Assembly (NCBI RefSeq): GCF_001898175.1
Contig: NZ_MKTH01000020.1
Location: forward strand, 68,884-132,883
DNA length: 64,000 bases
Origin: Cellulomonas sp. 73-92
GTDB taxonomy: Bacteria > Actinomycetota > Actinomycetes > Actinomycetales > Cellulomonadaceae
Direction of reading: 5' to 3'
Shown: piece by piece, positions 1-7,960 of the stretch
How positions within the stretch are numbered: position 1 is the first letter of the stretch
Layout of the letters: each line of letters opens with the position of its first letter
Translations under genes and position numbers: made by a program
Notes under the pieces: generated by a model
Seen by the model: the letters and a program-made list of their open reading frames with translations, nothing else
Database searches by the model: none
What the model was told of the DNA's origin: nothing

Positions 1-739
1 CCCCGCCTCTGCCGCCTCGGCCACCCCGCCGGGTGGCGGCGGCCACGACAAGGTCTGGGTGTGCAAGTACGTCGACGTCCCGGGCAAGGAGGAGACCCTC
101 AAGAACGGGAACGACGGCCTCGTCTGGGTCAGCGCCAGCACGCTCAAGGGCCAGCCGGTCGTGGTCGGCGCGTCCTTCACCGACGACCAGGGTCGGTCGC
201 TGGTGGTCCAGATCGGTGGGGACCGTCCGTCGCCGACCATCTGTCCGGGATACGTCCCGCCGACCACGACGCCGACGCCCGACCCCACGACGACGACCCC
301 GGCTCCGGACCCCACGACGACGACCCCGGCTCCGGACCCCACGACGACCACGCCGGCTCCGGACCCGACGACGACCACGCCGGCTCCGGACCCGACGACG
401 ACGACCCCGGCTCCGGACCCGACCACGACCACGCCGGCTCCGGACCCCACGACGACGACCCCGGCTCCGGACCCGACGACCACCACGCCGGCTCCGGACC
501 CCACGACCACCACGCCGGCTCCCACCACGCCGGCCCCCGACCCCACCACGACGACGAAGCCGGTCACCGAGGTGCTCGCTGACGACTCGGCCAGCAACCC
601 GCCGGACGCCACCGCGGTGCTCGCGTCGACCGGCTCCAGCGACGTCCAGCCGCTGCTCCTGGTGGGCCTCGGTGCTATCGCCCTCGGCGGCATCGTCCTC
701 ATGGAGTCGCGCCGCTCGACCCGCCGTTCTCGTGGCTGA
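1..739 (+). CDS. LAXTG-anchored surface protein, 3' part only
   Basis: The reading frame is open from the left edge, so the N-terminus and signal peptide are missing. A small globular stretch (around bases 45-260) is followed by about ten copies of a Pro-Asp-Pro-Thr4 unit, a stiff wall-spanning stalk typical of actinobacterial surface proteins. The C-terminus is a classical sorting signal: LASTG at 620-634, a hydrophobic segment and an arginine-rich tail. LAXTG is the motif used by class E sortases of high-GC Gram-positives, so the product is probably joined covalently to peptidoglycan. The function of the exposed domain cannot be told from this fragment. A strong hairpin terminator follows at 803-837. 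Confidence 0.85.
   Translation, partial: PASAASATPPGGGGHDKVWVCKYVDVPGKEETLKNGNDGLVWVSASTLKGQPVVVGASFTDDQGRSLVVQIGGDRPSPTICPGYVPPTTTPTPDPTTTTPAPDPTTTTPAPDPTTTTPAPDPTTTTPAPDPTTTTPAPDPTTTTPAPDPTTTTPAPDPTTTTPAPDPTTTTPAPTTPAPDPTTTTKPVTEVLADDSASNPPDATAVLASTGSSDVQPLLLVGLGAIALGGIVLMESRRSTRRSRG
277..560 (+). repeat. Coding tandem repeat, Pro-Ala-Pro-Asp-Pro-Thr4 unit
   Basis: About ten copies of a 27-base unit encode a nine-residue PAPDPTTTT motif. Copies differ mainly at third codon positions (acg/acc, ccg/ccc), so the peptide is kept while the DNA drifts. The array forms the stalk of the surface protein and is likely to vary in copy number between strains. Confidence 0.85.
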
Positions 740-802
740 CCCACGGCTCGTGGCTGCGGCAGGCGGAGCCCGTAGCTAGCAACCCGCCTGCGCAGTGCGA
801 CC

Positions 803-837
803 GAAGCCCCCGGACATGCCCCCTGTCCGGGGGCTTC
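803..837 (+). terminator. Intrinsic terminator after the surface protein gene
   Basis: Perfect 14-bp inverted repeat: gaagcccccggaca at 803-816 and its reverse complement at 824-837, with a seven-base loop. There is no long T run, which is usual for high-GC actinobacteria. It lies 64 bases after the surface-protein stop codon. Confidence 0.8.
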
Positions 838-843
838 GTCGTG

Positions 844-1043
844 CCCGCCTCCCGCGCGCTGGTGGCCGCCCACCTCCCGCGCGCTGGTGGCCGCCCGCCT
901 CCCGCGCGCTGGTGGCTGCCCGCCTCCCGCGCGCTGGTGGCTGCCCGCCTCCCGCGCGCTGGTGGCTGCCCGCCTCCCGCGCGCCGGTGGCTGCCCGCCT
1001 CCCGCGCGCCGGTGGCTGCCCGCCTCCCGCGCGCCGGTAGCCG
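844..1043. repeat. Eight tandem copies of a 25-bp GC-rich repeat
   Basis: Eight head-to-tail units of exactly 25 bp fill this gap. The consensus starts cccgcctcccgcgcg and continues c(t/c)ggtggctg, and a decayed ninth copy follows. Units differ by one or a few bases (t/c at position 17, variation in the last three bases). Since 25 is not a multiple of three, the array is not a conserved peptide repeat, and I treat open frames across it as spurious. It lies between a terminator and the nrdD regulatory region. Its function is unknown. Confidence 0.9.
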
Positions 1044-1150
1044 CCTTCCCGCGCGTCGGCGGCCGCGCAGCCCCGCCGGAACTCACCCGTCATTCGGGAC
1101 CTTCGTCCTAAGCCCAAGGGCCCCGGCGGGGCTGCGCGCGTGACGAGAGA

Positions 1151-1198
1151 ATGCAACATGTAGCCACGCCGGGCGTGTCGCACCACAACATCTTGTGT
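1151..1198 (+). promoter_or_regulatory. Pair of NrdR-box-like operators upstream of nrdD
   Basis: Two 16-base sites, atgcaacatgtagcca (1151-1166) and ccacaacatcttgtgt (1183-1198), resemble the NrdR box consensus acaCwAtATaTwGtgt. The second is the better match; the first keeps the core but not the right arm. They are separated by 16 bp, giving 32 bp between equivalent positions, about three helical turns, which is the usual geometry of NrdR box pairs. NrdR is the ATP/dATP-sensing repressor of ribonucleotide reductase genes. It is not encoded in this window. The downstream box ends 62 bases before the nrdD start. Confidence 0.75.
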
Positions 1199-1260
1199 TC
1201 TCGGGTCGGATGGGGCCTGCACCCCGGGGCGGTGTGCGGGAGTCCGAGGAGAGGGAAGCG

Positions 1261-3132
1261 ATGTCACAGGAGCCGGTTGTCGTCGAGGTGGGGAGCTCGA
1301 TCGAGGAGTACCTCGACCGGAGCGACTGGCGTGTCAACGCCAACGCCAACCAGGGCTATTCGCTGGGTGGCCTGATCCTCAACACGGCCGGCAAGGTCGT
1401 CGCCAACTACTGGCTGAGCCACGTGTATCGCCCCGAGATCGGCGAGGCGCACCGCAACGGCGACCTCCACATCCACGACCTCGACATGCTGAGCGGGTAC
1501 TGCGCGGGCTGGTCCCTGCGCAACCTGCTGCAGGAGGGGCTCAACGGCGTCCCCGGCAAGGTCGAGGCGACGGCGCCGAAGCACTTCTCGAGCGCGATCG
1601 GCCAGATCGTCAACTTCCTCGGCACCATGCAGAACGAGTGGGCGGGCGCGCAGGCGTTCAGCTCGTTCGACACCTTCATGGCGCCGTTCGTGCGGCTGGA
1701 CAAGCTCTCGTACACCGAGGTGCGGCAGGGCATCCAGGAGCTGATCTACAACCTCAACGTGCCGAGCCGCTGGGGCACGCAGACGCCCTTCACCAACCTG
1801 ACGTTCGACTGGACCTGCCCGGAGGACCTGCGGGACGACGTGCCGTTCGTCGGCGGCGAACCGGTGGACTTCACGTACGGCGACCTGCAGGTCGAGATGG
1901 ACATGGTCAACCGGGCCTACATGGAGGTCATGACCGAGGGCGACGCCTCCGGGCGGGTGTTCACGTTCCCCATCCCGACGTACAACATCACCGCCGACTT
2001 CCCGTGGGAGTCGGAGAACGCCGAGCGGCTGTTCGCGATGACGGCGAAGTACGGGCTGCCGTACTTCCAGAACTTCATCAACTCCGACATGAAGCCCGGC
2101 GACGTGCGGTCGATGTGCTGCCGGCTCCAGCTCGACCTGCGCGAGCTGCTCAAGCGCGGCAACGGCCTGTTCGGCTCCGGTGAGCAGACCGGCTCGGTCG
2201 GCGTCGTCACCATCAACTGCGGCCGCCTCGGGTTCGTCCACGCGGGCGACGAGGCCGGGCTGATCGCCGCCCTGGACCACCTGCTCGACCTGGCGAAGGA
2301 GTCGCTGGAGCTCAAGCGGACGACGATCCAGGACCTCATGGACCGAGGGCTCTTCCCCTACACCAAGCGCTACCTGGGCAGCCTCGAGAGCCACTTCTCG
2401 ACGATCGGCGTCAACGGCATCAACGAGATGATCCGCAACTTCAGCGGGGACGCCTACGACATCACGGACCCGCGCGGGCACGCCCAGGCGATCCGCCTGC
2501 TCGACCACGTGCGGGAGCGGATGGTCGAGTTCCAGGAGGAGACCGGCAACCTCTACAACCTGGAGGCGACGCCGGCCGAAGGCACCACCTACCGGTTCGC
2601 CAAGGAGGACCGCAAGCGGTTCCCGGGCATCCTCCAGGCCGGCACCGACGTCAACCCGTACTACACGAACTCCTCGCAGCTGCCGGTCGCCTTCACCGAC
2701 GACCCGTTCGAGGCGCTGGCGCGGCAGGACGAGCTCCAGACGAAGTACACCGGCGGCACGGTGCTGCACCTGTACATGGCCGACCGGATCTCGACGTCCG
2801 AGGCCTGCCGCGAGCTGGTCAAGCGCGCGCTGTCGTCGTTCCGGCTGCCGTACCTCACGATCACGCCGACCTTCTCCATCTGCCCGAACCACGGCTACCT
2901 GTCGGGCGAGCACTGGACGTGCCCGACCTGCGAGGCCGTGGGCAAGAAGGTCGAGTGCGAGGTCTGGACGCGCGTCATGGGCTACTTCCGCCCGGTGGCG
3001 TCGTTCAACGTCGGCAAGAAGGGCGAGCAGGCGGAGCGGGTCTCCTTCCAAGAGTCGGTCGCGTTCGGCGCCGACCCCGGGATGCACTCCTTCTCGCACG
3101 ACGAGCTCGTCGGCGCCTCTGCAGGGATCTGA
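1261..3132 (+). CDS. nrdD: Anaerobic ribonucleoside-triphosphate reductase (glycyl radical)
   Basis: It reduces ribonucleoside triphosphates to dNTPs without oxygen, using a glycyl radical made by NrdG. The 623-residue protein has the paired active-site cysteines C286-C287 (SMCCRL), a zinc-site region with C541, H544, C554 and C557, and the glycyl radical motif RVMGY with Gly574. ATG at 1261 is preceded by gaggagaggg and is preferred over an in-frame ATG at 1195, which has no ribosome binding site and lies within the NrdR-box region. With this start the protein opens directly at the catalytic domain and lacks the N-terminal ATP-cone of many NrdDs. nrdG follows two bases after the stop, so the genes form an operon. 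Confidence 0.95.
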   Translation: MSQEPVVVEVGSSIEEYLDRSDWRVNANANQGYSLGGLILNTAGKVVANYWLSHVYRPEIGEAHRNGDLHIHDLDMLSGYCAGWSLRNLLQEGLNGVPGKVEATAPKHFSSAIGQIVNFLGTMQNEWAGAQAFSSFDTFMAPFVRLDKLSYTEVRQGIQELIYNLNVPSRWGTQTPFTNLTFDWTCPEDLRDDVPFVGGEPVDFTYGDLQVEMDMVNRAYMEVMTEGDASGRVFTFPIPTYNITADFPWESENAERLFAMTAKYGLPYFQNFINSDMKPGDVRSMCCRLQLDLRELLKRGNGLFGSGEQTGSVGVVTINCGRLGFVHAGDEAGLIAALDHLLDLAKESLELKRTTIQDLMDRGLFPYTKRYLGSLESHFSTIGVNGINEMIRNFSGDAYDITDPRGHAQAIRLLDHVRERMVEFQEETGNLYNLEATPAEGTTYRFAKEDRKRFPGILQAGTDVNPYYTNSSQLPVAFTDDPFEALARQDELQTKYTGGTVLHLYMADRISTSEACRELVKRALSSFRLPYLTITPTFSICPNHGYLSGEHWTCPTCEAVGKKVECEVWTRVMGYFRPVASFNVGKKGEQAERVSFQESVAFGADPGMHSFSHDELVGASAGI

Positions 3133-3134
3133 CC

Positions 3135-4100
3135 ATGACCGACCCCGCCGCTGCTGCGACGCCGAGCGTTCCCCCCACGGGGGCGCAGGGCGGTGCGCTC
3201 GCGCCGTCCGCGTCGCAGCGGCGGGACGCCGCGCCGGCCGCCGTCCGCGCCACGGCCGTCGGAGCCCCGCAGGACGAGGCCCGGGTGGTCTCGCTCGCGC
3301 AGGACGAGGCCCGGGTGGTCCCCCCAAGGCAGGACGAGGCCCGGGTGGTCCCGCCAGGGCAGGACGAGGCCCGGGTGGTCCCGCCAGGGCAGGACGAGGC
3401 CCGGGTGGTCCCGCCAGGGCAGGACGAGGCCCGCGTGGTCTCGCTCGCGCAGGGCGCGGACTCGTTGGCGATCGCGGGGCTCGTCGCGCTGTCGACGGTC
3501 GACTGGCCCGGCAAGCTCGTCGCGACCGTGTTCCTGCAGGGGTGTCCGTGGCGGTGCACCTACTGCCACAACGCGGGCATCCTCGACACCCGCACGCCGG
3601 GCGCCGTCCCGTGGTCGGCGGTGCGGACGCTCCTGGCCAAGCGCCACGGGCTGCTCGACGGCGTCGTGTTCTCCGGTGGGGAGCCAACCCGTCAGGTCGG
3701 CCTCCTGGACGCCGTGCGCCAGGTGAAGGGCGAGGGCTTCATGGTTGGGCTCCACACGGGTGGCGCCTACCCGGCGCGGCTCGCCCCGCTCCTGCCCTAC
3801 GTCGACTGGATCGGGTTCGACGTCAAGGCGCCGGCGCACCTCTACCGCGCGATCACGCGCGTCGGTGGCGAGACGACGACGGCCGATCGCGCCTTCGAGT
3901 CGCTGCGCATGGTCCTCGACGCCGGGATCGACGTGCAGGTGCGCACCACGGTGGACCCGACGGTGCTGACCGACGACGATGTGCACGAGCTGACCGACAC
4001 GCTCTTCGACATGGGCGTGCGCGAGCACGTGCTGCAGCAGGTCCGCACCGAGGGCACGACGCCGGAGTACCGCGCGGCGCTGGCGGCAGTTCGCGCCTGA
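3135..4100 (+). CDS. nrdG: Anaerobic ribonucleotide reductase activating protein (radical SAM)
   Basis: This radical SAM enzyme makes the glycyl radical on NrdD. The cluster motif is C137-x3-C141-x2-C144 (CPWRCTYC), and a GG-E-P motif (SGGEPT) follows. The catalytic part starts near residue 110. Starting at ATG 3135, two bases after nrdD, gives 321 residues with an unusual N-terminal tail containing six 10-residue repeats (QDEARVVPPG type, residues 46-105). Each repeat also carries aggacgagg followed after five bases by an in-frame GTG, so initiation inside the array is possible. The last such GTG (3435) would give 221 residues, near the length I expect for the family. The enzyme assignment is secure; the start is not. 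Confidence 0.9.
   Translation: MTDPAAAATPSVPPTGAQGGALAPSASQRRDAAPAAVRATAVGAPQDEARVVSLAQDEARVVPPRQDEARVVPPGQDEARVVPPGQDEARVVPPGQDEARVVSLAQGADSLAIAGLVALSTVDWPGKLVATVFLQGCPWRCTYCHNAGILDTRTPGAVPWSAVRTLLAKRHGLLDGVVFSGGEPTRQVGLLDAVRQVKGEGFMVGLHTGGAYPARLAPLLPYVDWIGFDVKAPAHLYRAITRVGGETTTADRAFESLRMVLDAGIDVQVRTTVDPTVLTDDDVHELTDTLFDMGVREHVLQQVRTEGTTPEYRAALAAVRA
3270..3449 (+). repeat. Six in-frame 30-bp repeats at the 5' end of nrdG
   Basis: Six exact-length 30-bp units start at 3270, 3300, 3330, 3360, 3390 and 3420. Units 3, 4 and 5 are identical. All share caggacgaggcccg followed by (g/c)gtggtc. In the nrdG frame they read QDEARVV plus SLA, PPR or PPG. Each unit holds a GAGG ribosome-binding-site core five or six bases before a GTG codon in the nrdG frame. 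Confidence 0.95.
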
Positions 4101-4208
4101 GCGGGGGACGCCGCGGGTGCCGCGGGCCCTCGACGACGTCGTGCGCCAGCGGTGAGTCCGCCGAGACGTACGCCGGGCGGTCGTCAGGCAGGGCGGTGGC
4201 GGGGCCCC

Positions 4209-5642
4209 TCAGAACGGCGGCTCGTCGGGGTCGCCGGCTGAGCCGGTCGGTCCCCCTGGGGGATCCGCCCCAGGGCGGCAGCCCCAGCGCGGTTCGTCGG
4301 GGTCGCGGTGGCGAATGGCGGCCAACGCGGCCGCAGTGAGCGTGATGGGGATCGCCAGCCTGGTGAAGGTGATGCCCCACGGGTCGGTCCACTCGCACGC
4401 CCCCGACCCTGGGACCCGGCGCACCGACCAGCCACCGCTCGTCTTCTGCTCGTGGTGGTGCTTGCACCGGGCGTCGAGGTTCGCGGCGGTGGTCTGCTCG
4501 TCGGCCGGCCGCTCGGCGTCGAAGGGCTCCCGGTGGTCGAGCTCGCACCGCCATCCGGGTTGGCCGCAGCCCATGAACGTGCACGTGACGTCGCGGGCGA
4601 TGACGAACGCCGTGAGGTCCGCACCAGGCCGGTAGGTGGCGGTGCCCCGCTCGACGAGGGTGCCCGTCACGGGATCGGTGAGGAGCCGGCGCCACGTCCC
4701 GTCCCGGGCGATCTCGCGCGCCATGCCGGCCGGGATGGGCCCGAAGCCCGCCAGCTCGCCCGGCATCTCGTCGAGCCCGAGCAGCGTCGTGGCGGCGACC
4801 GTCACCTGGATCTCGGCGCGGCGACGGTGCTTGCGGGGGAGCGCGGTGCCGTCGGGCAGCGCCCCGGTGGCGGCGATCGTGTCGAAGAGGCGGGCGAACG
4901 CGTCCGCCCGGCGCTGGTGCACGTCACGCTCGTCGCCGGCGTCCCGTGCGGTTCCCGCGAGAGCGTCGACGACGGTGAAGACGGTGACCGCGGCCGGCGC
5001 GGGCAGCAGGGCGGTGAGCAGCGACATGCCGTCGCCGACCGGCCGGAGCTCCAGGCCCCGGTCGGCCCGGGCGCGGGCGCATCGCGCCTCGGCCTGTGCG
5101 GGTTCGGCCGCGATGACGAGCTTCTCCGCCAACCGCCGGAGCGCCGGCGGAGACAGGAGCGGCGCGTCGTCGAGCGCAGCCTCCACGACCCCGTCCCAAC
5201 GCCGCGGGTCGCCGCCGACCGGCAATGCGTCCAGCACCGCGTCGACCCGCCGGAGATCGAGACTGCCGGACGCCAGCTCGTCGGACACCCGCGGGTGGGC
5301 CGCGAGGCCCTCCGCGCGAGTGACCATCCGTTGTGCCTGGTACGCGGTGCAGGAGAGCGCCGCCTGCAGCTCGTCGACCAGCCGGAACGCGCCGACCTCG
5401 CTCCTGGTGGTGAGCTCGCCGAGCACTCCGGCCTGGGCGGCCTGCGCCATCGCGATGACCTGATCCCAGCCCACCGCCCGGGCCAGCAGGTCCACGCTGG
5501 GGGCCCCGGACAGGTCGACATCGGACAGCGCTGCCGCCAGCGCCGCGACGTCGCGAGCGGGCACGACGTCGCGGAAGTCGGGCAGGCGCGTGCCGGCCGC
5601 GAACGGCCTCGGCCGTTCGGACTCCATGACAACCGCCGTCAT
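4209..5642 (-). CDS. DUF222/HNH endonuclease domain protein (13E12 repeat family)
   Basis: A 477-residue protein with a long helical DUF222-type region and a C-terminal HNH nuclease domain, seen as C-E-L-D-H-R-E-P-F followed by N-L-D-A-R-C-K-H-H-H. This is the layout of the actinobacterial 13E12 family, multicopy proteins of uncertain role often discussed as selfish or DNA-damage-linked nucleases. ATG at 5642 follows a -10-like TACAGT by seven bases, suggesting a leaderless transcript; an in-frame ATG at 5627 is the alternative. The promoter overlaps an SOS-box-like site (5643-5658). Several mycobacterial 13E12 genes are known LexA targets. No inverted repeats mark it as an active mobile element. 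The 108 bases before nrdG hold nothing I recognise. Confidence 0.85.
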   Translation of the reverse strand: MTAVVMESERPRPFAAGTRLPDFRDVVPARDVAALAAALSDVDLSGAPSVDLLARAVGWDQVIAMAQAAQAGVLGELTTRSEVGAFRLVDELQAALSCTAYQAQRMVTRAEGLAAHPRVSDELASGSLDLRRVDAVLDALPVGGDPRRWDGVVEAALDDAPLLSPPALRRLAEKLVIAAEPAQAEARCARARADRGLELRPVGDGMSLLTALLPAPAAVTVFTVVDALAGTARDAGDERDVHQRRADAFARLFDTIAATGALPDGTALPRKHRRRAEIQVTVAATTLLGLDEMPGELAGFGPIPAGMAREIARDGTWRRLLTDPVTGTLVERGTATYRPGADLTAFVIARDVTCTFMGCGQPGWRCELDHREPFDAERPADEQTTAANLDARCKHHHEQKTSGGWSVRRVPGSGACEWTDPWGITFTRLAIPITLTAAALAAIRHRDPDEPRWGCRPGADPPGGPTGSAGDPDEPPF

Positions 5643-5658
5643 GCGAACAACTGTACGA
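5643..5658. promoter_or_regulatory. SOS-box-like site over the 13E12 gene promoter
   Basis: The sequence gcgaacaactgtacga differs from the mycobacterial SOS box TCGAACRNNNGTTCGA at two of the constrained positions (first base, and one base of the right arm). Read leftwards it contains TACAGT seven bases before ATG 5642, so LexA bound here would cover the -10 element. Confidence 0.45.
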
Positions 5659-5906
5659 GTCGCCACTGACACGACCGCACGCATGCGATCCCTGGTCGGC
5701 GATGGGGATCGCCACCTCCGCCGAAGCGCCTCCGCTACGGCCGACGAGGGCGGGCCTGCGCTCGCGGACCATCCTGACGAGCCCCGCCTACACCCGCCAC
5801 GGTCGCCCCTCGCTCGTCGGGCCGCGTGGTGCGGCCCTGTGCCCATGGTGACGAGCGGGCGCCCCGGAAAGTTGGGTCCTCGGGGGTGACGTGGCTGGAT
5901 CGGTCG

Positions 5907-7289
5907 TCACGGGAGCGGCGCGCTGGCGATCAGCCAGGTGCCGGGTTCGGCCCCGGTCACGGTGACATCGACGACGAGCCGGAGCGCGTAGTCGCCCTGC
6001 AGACCGGGACCGCCGTCCGTGGGGGCGGGCACGCCGGGGCACCGGGTCAGCGCCGGAGGGTCCGGGAAGGTGATCGTGAGGCCGCCCGTCCATGCGTCCG
6101 GGTGGTTCGGGACCACGCTGCGCGCGACGACCGTCCCGCCCTGGATCGCGACGACGACCGGGTTCGCGACATCGACCAGGTCGTGGGCAACGGTCCGACC
6201 GGGCGTCGGCGTCAACACGGGCGACGCCGGGATGTTGGCGTACCCGTAGGGAGTCGGGTGCGGGTTCAGCGCGGCGGTGTACGGCGCCCCGGGCGCGTCG
6301 ACGAGGGCCGCCAGGTCGTCGGCCGGTGCGCCGCAGCCGGTGCGCGCCGCGAGGTCGGCAGGGCCGGCGGTGGTCGCGGACCCGGAGCTCGCCGAGCCCG
6401 GGGTCGCCGTGCCCGGGCTCGTCGAACCCGGACCTGCCGTGCCCGGGCGCGCCGGGGTCGTCTCCGGGCCCGTCGCACCGAGGCCGGACGGGCCGGCGCC
6501 GGCTGCGGGTGCGGTGATGGTCACGGAGGTGGTGACGCTCGAGCGCACGTCGACGAGGGCGGGATCGACGGCGGGGACGGTCGTCGCGTACGAGAGCGTC
6601 TGCGTCACGACGAGCGTGTACGAGCCGGGCGCGAGGTACGGCGAGCCTTGGCCGCTCGGGTACTGGTCGCACGACGCCAACGTGCGCGTGACCCGCGTGG
6701 TGACCGGGAACGGGTTGGCGACCAGGTACCCGTCGGGCCCGAGGCGTTCGGCGAGGCTCCCCGAGAGGTCGGGCGTGGCCGGGCCCTCCTGGACGCCGAT
6801 GACGACGCCGTTCCTCACCACCGACAGGTCGGTGCCCCACACGACGGCGGACGAGCCGGCGGGCGCCGCCGGCACGGCGACGGTCACGGAGGCGCTCCAG
6901 GGACCGTCGGCGGGGATGGACGACGAGGCGTCGGTCACCGTGACGGGAACGTCGCCGCCGAGATGGGGCAGCGCGTCGCCGACGACCTGCCCGCAGCGGA
7001 GGAACTGGGCGGGCCAGTCGGCCTGGACCTGCGACGAGGGGGCGGGCCCGGGGCCGGGGAGGACGCGCGGCGCGCCCGCGAGGTGCGGCAGCCCCGCGTA
7101 CGCCCCGCCGGCCATCGCGACGACGACGAGCGCCGCGAGGCCCGACGTCACACCCGTGCGCCGCGCACGCCGCCGCCGGGCACCGGCCCGCACCGCCTCG
7201 ACCGAGATCGTGAAGGCCCGCGCCTCGGCGCCGCCCGAGGCCTCGTCGAGCGCCCGCGCCAGCGGGTTCCGCTCGTCGGGGCCGGTCAC
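5907..7289 (-). CDS. Membrane-anchored extracytoplasmic protein, probable anti-sigma partner
   Basis: A 460-residue protein with a short cytoplasmic N-terminus, a basic RRRRARR stretch (residues 38-44), one membrane segment (about 47-67) and a long outside part. A Pro/Gly/Ser/Thr-rich low-complexity linker (TTPARPGTAGPGSTSPGTAT region) divides the outside part. I recognise no zinc-binding anti-sigma motif or other named domain. The start codon overlaps the stop of the sigma factor gene (ATGA), the usual arrangement for a sigma/anti-sigma pair, so a regulatory role is inferred from position. The protein at 11529-12971 has the same layout and similar motifs (an LxxxRNGxVV strand and an APGSYTL-like strand), so the two are probably paralogues. 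Bases 5643-5906 hold no gene I can support. Confidence 0.7.
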   Translation of the reverse strand: MTGPDERNPLARALDEASGGAEARAFTISVEAVRAGARRRRARRTGVTSGLAALVVVAMAGGAYAGLPHLAGAPRVLPGPGPAPSSQVQADWPAQFLRCGQVVGDALPHLGGDVPVTVTDASSSIPADGPWSASVTVAVPAAPAGSSAVVWGTDLSVVRNGVVIGVQEGPATPDLSGSLAERLGPDGYLVANPFPVTTRVTRTLASCDQYPSGQGSPYLAPGSYTLVVTQTLSYATTVPAVDPALVDVRSSVTTSVTITAPAAGAGPSGLGATGPETTPARPGTAGPGSTSPGTATPGSASSGSATTAGPADLAARTGCGAPADDLAALVDAPGAPYTAALNPHPTPYGYANIPASPVLTPTPGRTVAHDLVDVANPVVVAIQGGTVVARSVVPNHPDAWTGGLTITFPDPPALTRCPGVPAPTDGGPGLQGDYALRLVVDVTVTGAEPGTWLIASAPLP

Positions 7290-7960
7290 CGGGGCCTCCG
7301 CCGGGGAGCGGCGGACGGCGCGGCCCGTGCGGACATGTCCTCACGCGGCACGTCCCTCCGCAGGGGACGCTCGTCGGGCGCCGGCGGCCGTCCCCGGCGC
7401 GGTGTCAGCTCGACCACCACCTCGTCGTCCGCCTCCGGCATCGGCCCGAGCAGCGGCTCCAGCCGGTGCCGCGCGTCCGAGAGGTAGCGCTTGACCGTCC
7501 CCTCGGCGAGGTGCAGGCGGGCCGCCACCTCCGCCACGGGCAGGTCCTCGGCGTAGCGGAGCACCGCCACGGACCGCTCGGTGGGGGACAGCCGCAGCAG
7601 CGCCAGGCGCACGTCCGTCGCCGCGGTCACCGCGGCCTCGGGGGACGGTGCCGCCGGCTCGTCGTCCGACGAGCCGAACAGGTGCCGCACCCGGGCCCAC
7701 CGCGCCGCTCGTCGTGCCCCGTCGAGGTAGGCCGTCAGCATCGCGCGGCGCACGTAGCGTTCGGCGTCGTCGGGCGCGAACCCCGTCCTCGTCCGGCTGA
7801 ACGTCCGCACCAGCCCCTCCTGCACCAGGTCGGCGGCGGCGTCGCGGTTGCCCGTCAGCAGGTAGGCGTAGCCGAACAGGGCCCCGGCGCGCTCGCGGGC
7901 GAGCACCGCCAGGGCGTCGTCGGCGTCGCCGCTGCTCACGTCACCTCCGTGCACCGTCAC
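7286..7960 (-). CDS. RNA polymerase sigma factor, ECF SigE family
   Basis: A 224-residue sigma-70 family protein. Region 2 is present (FGYAYLLTGNRDAAADLVQEGLVRTF around residues 29-54, in the family's LVQ-D/E-A/G-L style), and region 4 has an LSPTERSVAVLRYAEDL stretch and a helix-turn-helix near AEGTVKRYLSDAR. A basic proline-rich tail follows. GTG 7960 gives the longest form. GTG 7939 follows ggaggtgac by only a few bases and is a good alternative. It overlaps the downstream membrane protein gene by four bases. Its target promoters cannot be told from the window. A similar pair lies at 11529-13501. Confidence 0.88.
   Translation of the reverse strand: MTVHGGDVSSGDADDALAVLARERAGALFGYAYLLTGNRDAAADLVQEGLVRTFSRTRTGFAPDDAERYVRRAMLTAYLDGARRAARWARVRHLFGSSDDEPAAPSPEAAVTAATDVRLALLRLSPTERSVAVLRYAEDLPVAEVAARLHLAEGTVKRYLSDARHRLEPLLGPMPEADDEVVVELTPRRGRPPAPDERPLRRDVPREDMSARAAPSAAPRRRPR

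Noticed and set aside
844..1043. The 25-bp repeats as a CRISPR array
   Set aside because: Units are directly adjacent with no spacers, and no cas genes are in the window.
776..1267. A 163-codon open frame on the minus strand across the 25-bp repeats and the nrdD promoter
   Set aside because: It runs through the tandem repeats, contains the NrdR-type boxes and has a repetitive composition expected from high GC content. It has no plausible start signal.
1264..3687. An 807-codon minus-strand frame opposite nrdDG
   Set aside because: Antisense shadow of strongly conserved genes, with no ribosome binding site or domain.
4209..5642. The DUF222-HNH gene as an active mobile element or intein
   Set aside because: No flanking inverted repeats, target duplication or host-gene interruption can be seen.
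5700..5780. A third copy of the convergent repeat element
   Set aside because: ccgaagcgcc and tgcgctcgcgg look similar but the core has an extra base and the 20-bp step is missing.
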